33,899 bases of DNA, taken from positions 1-33,899 of the forward strand of contig JAPKEI010000002.1 in assembly GCA_028872685.1 (NCBI GenBank). Direction: 5' to 3'. Positions 7,902 to 15,424 of the stretch are shown here, piece after piece. This DNA comes from Verrucomicrobiota bacterium. GTDB taxonomy: Bacteria > Verrucomicrobiota > Verrucomicrobiia > Limisphaerales > UBA1100. The position numbers and the translations under genes are program-made. The notes below the pieces were generated by a model. It saw only the letters and a program-made list of their open reading frames with translations. It had not been told where the DNA came from and made no database searches. How positions within the stretch are numbered: position 1 is the first letter of the stretch; each line of letters begins with the position of its first letter.

Positions 7902-9692
7902 TCATAGGGTTCTTTCGGCAATTGCGATTTTTATCTCCGCCAAGGCCAGCTCCAGCGGCTTGACGCCTTGGTCGCCTTGGCCGTGAATTCGGAGGGCAAC
8001 GCTGTCGGATTCCTGTTCTTTTTTGCCAAGCACGAGCATCGTGTGGACTTTATTCATCTCGGCATCGCGGATTTTGCCGCCGATTTTGTTGCCAGAAAAA
8101 TCCGCGCCGCAACGGATGCCGGCGGTTTTAAGTTGGTCTAAGATTTGCCCGGCGTACTCATTTTGATGCTCGGTGATGGGCAACACACGCACTTGCTCGG
8201 GCGCAAGCCATAGTGGGAAGTTGCCGGCAAAGTGCTCGATGAGAATGCCCATGAACCGCTCGAAGCTACCAAAAGGAGCGCGGTGGATCATCACGGGTTG
8301 GTGGGGGGCATTGTCCGCGCCAATGTATTCGAGGCCGAAGCGTTCGGGGAGATTGTAATCAAGCTGTACGGTGCCGAGCTGCCATTCGCGCCCCAGGCAA
8401 TCCTTCACCATAAAATCAAGCTTCGGCCCGTAAAATGCTGCTTCGCCGGTCACGGTTTCGTGTGGGATATTCATATCCGTCGCCACGCGCGCGAGCGTTG
8501 CCTCGGCGGCGTCCCAGTGGGCGGGGCTGCCGGTGTACTTGTCGCTGCCCGGTTCGCGCAGGCTCACTTGTACGCGAAAATCCTCGAGACCGAGGGTCTT
8601 CAGTGTTTTGAGTGTGAGATCAACCGTATCGCGCATCTCCGCTTCCACCTGTTCCTGCATACAAAAAAGATGGGCATCATCCTGCGTGAGCCCACGCACG
8701 CGCGTCATACCGCTCAGCTCGCCGCTTTGTTCATAGCGATACACCGTGCCGAACTCCGCCAGCCGAATGGGCAGCTCGCGGTAGCTGTGTTTCTGCGCCG
8801 CATAAATCTGGATGTGATGCGGGCAATTCATCGGCTTAAGGAGGTATTCCTCGTTTTCATCCACTTGGATGGTCGGGTACTGGCTCTCTTTGTAAAACGG
8901 AAAATGCCCGGACTTTTTATAAAGCTCAATGCTTCCGATATGCGGTGTGAAGACAGGATTGTATCCGCGCTGAGTCAGCTCGCCCTGCATGAAATTTTGC
9001 AACTCTGAGCGCACGATGCCGCCCTTGGGCATCCATAGCACTAACCCTTGGCCCACTAATGGCGATAGGGTGAAGAGTCCCTGTTCGCGGCCAATTTTGC
9101 GGTGGTCGCGCTTCGCTGCCTCCTCGCGCATCTCGAGCCATTCGTTGAGCTGCGTTTTGTTTTTAAACGCAGTCCCATAAATGCGCTGCAACTGCGGGTT
9201 TTTTTCGTTGCCACGATAATACGCCGCCGCCAGCCGCAGCAATTTGAAAGCCTTCACATTCCCCGTTCGCGGCACGTGCGGTCCGGCGCAAAGGTCGGAG
9301 AATTCTCCATTGCGAAAAAACGTGATGGTTTCTCCCTCCGGAATGTCATCTATTCGCTCCAGTTTGAAGGGCTGATCCAGCTTCGCGTAATGCGCCTTGG
9401 CCTGCTCGCGCGTCTTTTCGGAAACCTCAAAGGTCTGGTTTTCCTTTACCACTTTCTTCATCACCGCCTCGATTTTCTCAAAATCATCAGGCGTGAACCG
9501 ATGCTCCAAGTCGAAGTCATAATAAAACCCTTCATCCGTCGGCGGCCCAATATCCAGTTTCGCCTCCGGCCAAATCCTCAGCACCGCCGTGGCCAGCACG
9601 TGCGCACACGAATGCCGAATCCGCGACAGTCCGTCCATTTCCCGACGCTCTTCCAGCGTCTTCCGTTCCACCTCAGTCTTAGCACCTTCCAT
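7902..9692 (-). CDS. thrS: Threonyl-tRNA synthetase, form without TGS domain
   Basis: This 596-residue class II aminoacyl-tRNA synthetase charges tRNA-Thr. The editing domain comes first, with the zinc-like site residues His27, His31 (IRHSCAHVLA), Cys135 and His139 (SDLCAGPHVP). The catalytic core follows, with MNCPHHIQIY (zinc Cys), the motif 2 region YRYEQSGELSGMTRVRG, DDAHLF (zinc His) and motif 3 MIHRAPFGSFERFMG. The anticodon-binding domain is at the C-terminus. The roughly 60-residue TGS domain that starts most bacterial ThrRS proteins is absent. An in-frame TAA at 9705-9707, 12 bases upstream of ATG 9692, excludes a missed upstream start. Proofreading of Ser-tRNA-Thr should be intact. 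It is divergent from the SIS gene and is probably co-transcribed with rpmB. Confidence 0.96.
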   Translation of the reverse strand: MEGAKTEVERKTLEERREMDGLSRIRHSCAHVLATAVLRIWPEAKLDIGPPTDEGFYYDFDLEHRFTPDDFEKIEAVMKKVVKENQTFEVSEKTREQAKAHYAKLDQPFKLERIDDIPEGETITFFRNGEFSDLCAGPHVPRTGNVKAFKLLRLAAAYYRGNEKNPQLQRIYGTAFKNKTQLNEWLEMREEAAKRDHRKIGREQGLFTLSPLVGQGLVLWMPKGGIVRSELQNFMQGELTQRGYNPVFTPHIGSIELYKKSGHFPFYKESQYPTIQVDENEEYLLKPMNCPHHIQIYAAQKHSYRELPIRLAEFGTVYRYEQSGELSGMTRVRGLTQDDAHLFCMQEQVEAEMRDTVDLTLKTLKTLGLEDFRVQVSLREPGSDKYTGSPAHWDAAEATLARVATDMNIPHETVTGEAAFYGPKLDFMVKDCLGREWQLGTVQLDYNLPERFGLEYIGADNAPHQPVMIHRAPFGSFERFMGILIEHFAGNFPLWLAPEQVRVLPITEHQNEYAGQILDQLKTAGIRCGADFSGNKIGGKIRDAEMNKVHTMLVLGKKEQESDSVALRIHGQGDQGVKPLELALAEIKIAIAERTL

Positions 9693-9795
9693 TCGCCGCG
9701 TTGTTTAGCGTAAAAACAAGGCTGGGAAAAGGAAATTGGATTTACCGATCGCTTTTTGGGCTGACTCTGCAACTCATTTGCGGTAGTTTCACCTC

Positions 9796-10365
9796 ATGAA
9801 GGAGTGGATTTCAGACTACATCGCGGCCGAACGCAAGGCGCTCGATACCATCCCTGTGGACAAAGTCGCCGCAGCCATCGAGACGGTAAAGCAGGCGCTG
9901 CAAAATGACCGGCAAATTTTTGTGTTTGGCAATGGCGGAAGCGCGTCGAATTGTTCGCACTTTGCCACCGACCTCGGCAAAGGCTCGTCGGATTCGGTGG
10001 GCAAACGGTTCAAGGTTTTTTGTCTCAACGATAATGTCAGTTGGATGACCGCCATTGGCAATGATTACAGCTACGACGATATCTATCGCCGACAACTGGA
10101 AAATTATGGCCAACCTGGCGACGTGGTGCTGACGATGAGCGTGAGCGGTAGTTCGCCGAATCTCACCGCCGCGTGCGAGTGGGCGAAGGAAAAGGGGCTG
10201 CATATCATCGCCCTCATCGGCGGTAAGCGCGGTAAGCTCGCCGACCTCGCCGACAACTGCATCGTCATTGACGAAACCCACTACGGCCGCGCCGAGGATT
10301 GTCAGATGGGAATCGCCCATATGATTTGCTACGCCTTTATAGAAAACCCCGAGTGGGCAGAGTGA
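9796..10365 (+). CDS. SIS-domain phosphosugar isomerase, GmhA-like
   Basis: This 189-residue single SIS-domain protein resembles sedoheptulose-7-phosphate isomerase, the first enzyme of ADP-heptose synthesis for lipopolysaccharide. The phosphate-binding loops FGNGGSASNCSHFATDL and MSVSGSSPNLTAACEWAKEK are clear, as is LIGGKRGKLADLADN. The metal/catalytic positions differ from E. coli GmhA. The Glu after the first His is Asp here (HFATD), and the C-terminal Gln...His motif reads EDCQMGIAH. This may mark a related subgroup with a different sugar phosphate. No gmhB or hldE gene is adjacent. It lies 18 bases upstream of uvrC on the same strand, with no Shine-Dalgarno sequence at ATG 9796. Confidence 0.82.
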   Translation: MKEWISDYIAAERKALDTIPVDKVAAAIETVKQALQNDRQIFVFGNGGSASNCSHFATDLGKGSSDSVGKRFKVFCLNDNVSWMTAIGNDYSYDDIYRRQLENYGQPGDVVLTMSVSGSSPNLTAACEWAKEKGLHIIALIGGKRGKLADLADNCIVIDETHYGRAEDCQMGIAHMICYAFIENPEWAE

Positions 10366-10383
10366 TTTTTCCGGCAGCACATT

Positions 10384-11856
10384 ATGCCTGCCACAGACGC
10401 CATTCGCAGCAAGGTCAGCGAGCTGCCGCATAAACCCGGTATTTATCTAATGAAAGACCGGTTGGGCACGGTCATTTACGTGGGCAAAGCGCGCGACCTT
10501 CGCAAGCGCGTGAGCCAATATTTTCATCCCTCGCGCCGGATGGGTTGGGATGTGAAATTCCGCGCGCTGGTAGATGCCATTCACGATTTCGATGTGCACG
10601 CCGTAAAAGGCGAGGCCGAAGCATTGCTGCTTGAGAGCCGCCTCATCAAGCAATTCAAGCCGCGCTACAACATCAGTTTTCGCGATGATAAGCGCTACTT
10701 GATGCTCAAGGTGAATCTCAATGACCCGATCCCTCGATTTGCCCTCACGCGGCTGAAGATTGATGATAACGCGCGTTACTTTGGTCCCTTCCCCAGCGGC
10801 AGTGCCCTAAAGCGCACGCTGGACCTTGCGCGCCACAAGTTCAACCTGCGTGGCTGCAAACCTTTTACGCCCTCTGAGAACGATTACAAACATTGCCTCT
10901 ACGGCCACCTAGAAGTCTGCAGCGCGCCGTGCGTGGAGAAAGTCACGCGCGAGCAATACCGAATGCAGGTTGAAAACGCCTGCGATTTTCTGGATGGTGA
11001 ATGCACTGAAATTCTCGGCGAACTAGAGGCCGCGATGCACAAAGCTGCCGAGTCGCGTGACTACGAGCGTGCTGCCAAGTTGCGCGACCAAATCGACGCG
11101 CTCCGTGTCACCACCCGAAAAACCACGCGTTACCACCGCCTCCCGAACCAGTTGCCGCTCGCTATCGATCCTGACCGCGACTTGGCCCAACTCGCCGATG
11201 AGTTGGGCCTCACCGTGCCGCCCGCGCGCATTGAGGGCTTCGATATATCGAACATCAGCGGCACGTTTATGGTTGCCTCGATGGTTGTCTTCCGGAATGG
11301 CCGCCCCGCCAACGCCGAGTATCGCCGTTACAAGATGAAGGCCGTAAAATCACAGGATGATTTCGCCTGCATGGCCGAGGCGGTGTCCCGCCGTTATACA
11401 CGCCTCAAAAAGGAAAAGCGTCCGATGCCTAATCTCGTTCTTGTAGACGGCGGCAAAGGCCAACTCAACGCCGCCATTACCGAGCTTACGAAGCTGGGGT
11501 TATCGGAAATACTAACCATTGGGTTGGCTAAGGAATTCGAGGAAATTCACCGCTCGAATGAAACTGCGCCGTTGCGATTGGGTTTAGACAACGCTGCATT
11601 GAAACTCCTGCAACGGGTGCGCGATGAATCCCACCGTTTCGCCAACGCCTTCAACGCCGAGCTTCGCCTAAAGAAAATTTCCGAAAGCGTGCTAGATGAG
11701 TTCCCCGGCATCGGTGACAACCGCAAGGAATCATTGCTGAAACACTTTGGGAGTCTTCAAAGATTGCGCGAAGCGACTGTGGAGAAAATAATCGATGTGC
11801 CGGGGTTTGGCCGCAAGAGTGCTGAGGCGTTGCGGGAATATTTAGACGCCCGGTAG
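10384..11856 (+). CDS. uvrC: Excinuclease ABC subunit C, short form
   Basis: The 490-residue nuclease makes both incisions around DNA lesions together with UvrAB. The GIY-YIG domain for the 3' cut is at residues 13-93 (GIY 19-21, YVG 32-34, Arg40, Glu84). A cysteine cluster (CKP...CLYG...CSAPC) and a UVR motif (SRDYERAAKLRDQIDAL) for UvrB contact follow. The RNase H-like domain for the 5' cut has Asp287 (GFDISN), Asp325/326, Asp355 (VDGGKGQ) and His417 (RDESHRF). Two helix-hairpin-helix units close the protein (FPGIGDNRKESLL, VPGFGRKSAEAL). Roughly 110 residues that normally lie between the UVR motif and the RNase H domain of 600-residue UvrC proteins are missing, but no catalytic residue is lost. 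Confidence 0.95.
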   Translation: MPATDAIRSKVSELPHKPGIYLMKDRLGTVIYVGKARDLRKRVSQYFHPSRRMGWDVKFRALVDAIHDFDVHAVKGEAEALLLESRLIKQFKPRYNISFRDDKRYLMLKVNLNDPIPRFALTRLKIDDNARYFGPFPSGSALKRTLDLARHKFNLRGCKPFTPSENDYKHCLYGHLEVCSAPCVEKVTREQYRMQVENACDFLDGECTEILGELEAAMHKAAESRDYERAAKLRDQIDALRVTTRKTTRYHRLPNQLPLAIDPDRDLAQLADELGLTVPPARIEGFDISNISGTFMVASMVVFRNGRPANAEYRRYKMKAVKSQDDFACMAEAVSRRYTRLKKEKRPMPNLVLVDGGKGQLNAAITELTKLGLSEILTIGLAKEFEEIHRSNETAPLRLGLDNAALKLLQRVRDESHRFANAFNAELRLKKISESVLDEFPGIGDNRKESLLKHFGSLQRLREATVEKIIDVPGFGRKSAEALREYLDAR

Positions 11857-11882
11857 GGACGGCGTTGCGTGTCTGCAAGAGC

Positions 11883-12689
11883 CTACCGAACGCGTTGCGC
11901 CCCCGCGTAAACATTCATCGTTTTTCCACGCACAAACCCAGCCAGCGTCTGCCGGCTGTCCTGTGCGAACTCAACCGCCAAGGACGAAGGTGCGGACACG
12001 GCGGCCACAATGGGAATGCGTGCGGCCAAGGCTTTCTGCATAATTTCAAACGAAGCGCGGCCGCTCACCAGCAGAATGCTCTGCGAAAGGTCGACTTGGT
12101 CAAGAAAGGCATTGCCGATGACTTTATCCACCGCATTGTGGCGCCCGACGTCTTCGCGGCTGACGGTGAGAAATCCGTCCATCGAAAACAACCCCGCCGC
12201 GTGCAAGCCCCCGGTTTGGTCGAAGGTTGGCTGCGCCACTCGCAATTTATCCGGTAGCGATGCCAGCATTTTGGCACTGACTTCTAATTGGTTTTCCACC
12301 GGTGGAAATTGTTGATGCACGCTCTCAATGCTCGCCTTCCCGCAGAGGCCACAACTGGAGCTGGCGAAAAAATGGCGTGTGAGTTGGCCGAAATCCACAT
12401 CCACTTCCGGTGTGAGAAACACATTCATTGTGTTGCCTAGTTGCGCTGCCTCGCCTTCGCGGCAATGGGCAATCTCGCTGACATCCTGTCGATGATGGAT
12501 AATGTTTTCCGTTACCAAAAACCCCGCGGCCAATTCCTCGTCGTGTCCCGGCGTGCGCATGGTTATGGCGATGCTTCGCCCACGCACACGGATTTCCAGC
12601 GGTTCTTCGGTAGCCACAGCATCAGATTCAGTTGGCTGAAGGCCTCCTTCTTTCCAGCGTTGAATTTTGACTGTTTTGGATTCCTGCAT
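11883..12689 (-). CDS. fdhD: Formate dehydrogenase accessory sulfurtransferase FdhD
   Basis: This 268-residue cytoplasmic protein passes sulfur from a cysteine desulfurase to the molybdenum (or tungsten) cofactor, which formate dehydrogenases need for activity. The conserved SSSCGLCGKAS supplies the sulfur-relay cysteines Cys113 and Cys116. Other family blocks are EEPLEIRVRG, RTPGHDEELAAGFL and REDVGRHNAVDKVIG. The frame begins with TTG 12692, but ATG 12689 is better because GGAGGA at 12697-12702 sits seven bases upstream, one of the few clear Shine-Dalgarno sequences here. It starts three bases after the stop of the catalytic subunit gene, so it is the last gene of the formate dehydrogenase operon. 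Downstream it is convergent with uvrC. Confidence 0.96.
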   Translation of the reverse strand: MQESKTVKIQRWKEGGLQPTESDAVATEEPLEIRVRGRSIAITMRTPGHDEELAAGFLVTENIIHHRQDVSEIAHCREGEAAQLGNTMNVFLTPEVDVDFGQLTRHFFASSSCGLCGKASIESVHQQFPPVENQLEVSAKMLASLPDKLRVAQPTFDQTGGLHAAGLFSMDGFLTVSREDVGRHNAVDKVIGNAFLDQVDLSQSILLVSGRASFEIMQKALAARIPIVAAVSAPSSLAVEFAQDSRQTLAGFVRGKTMNVYAGAQRVR

Positions 12690-12692
12690 CAA

Positions 12693-15410
12693 TTAGTCCT
12701 CCGCTGGTTCTACGCGCACGGCGCAAACTTTTAGCTCGGCGGTTTCAGTGATGGGATCGTAGCCGGAGCCGGTGAGGATGTTCACGGGCACGTCGTTGAA
12801 ACTAAAGCTACAAAACACCGTGCCGGGCGGCGACTGGTCGGAAGCGCGCACGCGGATTTTTACGGTGCCACGGCGGCTTGTGAGGTTGGCGAAACCGCCG
12901 TCGGTTAGTTGTAATTTAACGACGTCGCTCGGGTGCACCTCGAGCGATTCTTCAGAAAGTAAATAATCGATGCCCGCCGAACGGCCAGTCTGGGTGCGAG
13001 TGTGGTAGGCTTGCAGCCGGCGACCGGTGGTGAGCCACACGGGGTAATCTTCGTCCACCACCTCGGCGGGGTCACGGTATTTAACGAGGCTGAACAGACC
13101 ACGGCCATTTTTGAATTCGCCCTCGTGCAGTATCGGCGTGCCGGGATGGTCTTTTTCCGGCACGGGCCACTGGTACTCGGCGTTTTCGATGCGGTCCCAA
13201 TCAAGCCCCGTATAGATGGGCGAAAGTCCGCAGACTTCATTGAACACATCCTTAGCAGATTCATATTCAAAACCAGGAATGCCGAGCCTTTGAGCGATTT
13301 GGGAAACAATCCACCAGTCCGGCCGGGCCTCGCCTTGCGGCGGCACAGCTTGACGCAGCCGTTGCACACGACGTTCAGTGTTGACGCACACGCCATCGGT
13401 TTCCCCAAAGGCAGTGGCGGGCAAAACTACATCCGCCAGCTCGGCGGTTTCAGTGCGGAAAATATCTATGAGCACCAAGTGGTCCAGTGATTCCAGAGAG
13501 TGCTGGCAATGGGCACGATCGGGGTCGGACACCAGTGTGTTTTCGCCATTGATGATCATCGCGTGAATGGACTTGCCGCATTCGTTCAGCGCGGTGACTT
13601 TGGTGATGCCTTTTTCCGAATCGATTTCTCGGCCATAAAGTTTGCTGAATTTTTCCTGATTGGCCGGATCATTCACAGGTTGAAAACCGGGGTAATTGGC
13701 CGGCACCGCGCCGGAATCGCCCGCGCCTTGAATATTGTTCTGCCCGCGCATCGGGTTAATACCCGTGCCTTCGCGCCCGAGGTTGCCGGTCATCAAGGCG
13801 AGATTGCAAAGACTCTGTACGTTGTCCACGCCGCAAATGTGCTCGGTGATGCCGAGCGTGTAATAGATCGCCCCCCGATCGGCTGCGCCATACATTCGCG
13901 CAGCTTTTTCGATGTCTGCCGGATTAAGGCCGGTGATTTCGGCGGCCCATTCGGGAGTGAAGGGTTTGAGGTGTTCAAGAAATTCATCGGCACCTTTCGT
14001 GCGTTCGGCGATGAATTCGTTGTCCGCCAAACCGTCACGGGCAATCACGTGCGCCATGCCGAGGAGAAGGGCGACATCCGAGCCCACGCGCAGCGGCAAA
14101 TAAAGATGCGCTATACCCGCGAGCGGGATTTTGCGCGGGTCAGCAACAATCATTTTCGCGCCGCGCTGGAGTGCCTGTTTGATGCGCGTGGCGGCCACCG
14201 GGTGGCACTCAGTCATATTGGTGCCGATGCAGAAAAACACGTCCGGCTTGTCCATGTCCGAGAGGGGGTTGGACATAGCTCCGCGGCCGATGGTGGCCGC
14301 CAGACCGGCGACCGTGGGGGCGTGTCAAGCACGGCTACAATTATCAATCTGATTCGTGCCGAATCCCGCACGAATAAATTTTTGCATCGTGTAAGCCGCC
14401 TCGTTCGGCGCGCGTCCAGAAGCGACGCCGTATACTGCATGGCGGCCGTGTTTCTTTAGCACTTTACGAAAACCCTCAGCGGCCCGGTCCAACGCGATAT
14501 TCCAATCCACTTCGTGCAGTTCGCCATCGTCGCCTCGCACGAGTGGTTTAGTGAGGCGGTCTTCGTGTTGCACAAAGTCGAAAGCAAATTGACCTTTGAT
14601 GCACAGCGCGCCCTCATTAGCGGGGCCGTCCATCGCTGGTTGGATGCCGACCAGTCGATCCTCTTTGGAAAGTAAATCAACTTGGCAACCGACGCCGCAG
14701 TAGGGGCATACGGAGCGGGTTTTTTCCAGCTCACCCGGCAGCGATTCGGCGCGCATCGCCTTGCGGTCGCCCAGTGCGCCGGTGGGGCAGGTTTGCACGC
14801 ATTGGCCGCAAAACGTACAGGCGCTGTCTTTGAGGCGATTGTTGAACTCTGTCGTGATTTGGGTTTCAAACCCGCGATTCATCATCGTGATGGCGTAGTC
14901 GCCCTCCTGTTCGGCACACACGCGAACGCAGCGGTAGCAGGAAATACAGTGGTCGTAATCACGCAGGATGAATGGATTGTCGTCGCCGTTGGAGGTGCCG
15001 GATTGCTGCCCTTGAAAACGTCCCGGTTGCACGTCGTTTTTGCAGAGCAACTCATTCAATTCCTGTGAAGCAAACCCGCGTAAAGGGTTGATGGTCGCTT
15101 CGGGGTTTTCCGAAGCGACTAACTCAAGCAAAGTGCGGCGATGCTTCTTAATGGCCTCGGTGCTTGTGTGAACCACCATGCCGGCCTCGGCGGGTGTCGT
15201 GCAGGAGGCGACGGGGTTGCGCGCGCCTTCCAATTGCACAACGCACAAACGACACGCACCGAAGGCTTCGAGGCGTTTATCGTAACATAGCGTGGGCACC
15301 TCGCGCCCGGCGCGTTGTGCGACCTCATAAATCGTCTCGCCTTCGTGGAATGACACTTCCGTATCGTCCAATATGAGCGTGTGCGTTTGTGCTTCGGCCG
15401 TAGCGTTCAT
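12693..15410 (-). CDS. fdhA: Selenocysteine-containing NAD-linked formate dehydrogenase, catalytic (alpha) subunit
   Basis: This is one 905-residue protein read through an in-frame TGA (14325-14327) as selenocysteine 362. It oxidises formate to CO2 at a bis-MGD molybdenum or tungsten centre. In order: a [2Fe-2S] ferredoxin domain (Cys42, 53, 56, 70); two [4Fe-4S] clusters in CISCYRCVRVC (155-165) and CTFCGQCVQTC (198-208); the catalytic domain's own cluster CPYCGVGC...C (235, 238, 242, 270); NCSRA-Sec-HAPTVAG around the active site; TNMTECHPVAATRIK; and the C-terminal cofactor domain (WLTTGRRLQAYHTRTQTG). The Sec-His pair and surroundings match E. coli FdhF. Without readthrough it would split into two ORFs. 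I start it at ATG 15410; a longer frame to 15521 would overlap the upstream gene. The NuoG-type His-Cys3 cluster ligands between residues 95 and 135 are absent. Confidence 0.93.
14295..14313 (-). promoter_or_regulatory. Bacterial SECIS element for selenocysteine insertion
   Basis: On the coding (minus) strand the sequence is GGTCGCC-GGTCT-GGCGGCC. It forms seven continuous pairs, one of them U-G, with the loop GGUCU. The stem starts 11 nucleotides after the TGA. E. coli fdhF has the same 11-nucleotide spacing and a GGUCU-containing loop, in which the GU is contacted by SelB. The element also encodes VAGLAA, so RNA and protein constraints overlap. Confidence 0.88.
14325..14327 (-). other. UGA codon recoded as selenocysteine
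   Basis: TGA stands in frame between NCSRA and HAPTVAGLAATIGRGAMSN. This is the position that holds the metal-ligating Cys or Sec in all formate dehydrogenases of this family. The frame is intact on both sides, homology continues immediately after it, and a SECIS hairpin follows, so this is recoding and not a nonsense mutation. Confidence 0.92.
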
Positions 15411-15424
15411 TCCGTGAATTGTCG

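Noticed and set aside
7886..7909. CCCTAT/ATAGGG inverted repeat at the end of thrS
   Set aside because: The six-pair AT-containing stem with a 12-base loop overlaps thrS codons and lacks a T run. It is probably chance.
14277..14330. Frameshift or pseudogene in the formate dehydrogenase alpha gene
   Set aside because: Both parts are in the same register and homology is continuous through one TGA at the Sec/Cys position, with a SECIS hairpin following. Recoding explains it better than damage.
13500..14459. Long plus-strand open frame (about 319 codons) opposite the formate dehydrogenase gene
   Set aside because: It lies wholly antisense to a strongly conserved enzyme and its translation resembles no family. 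It is an effect of GC-rich codon use.
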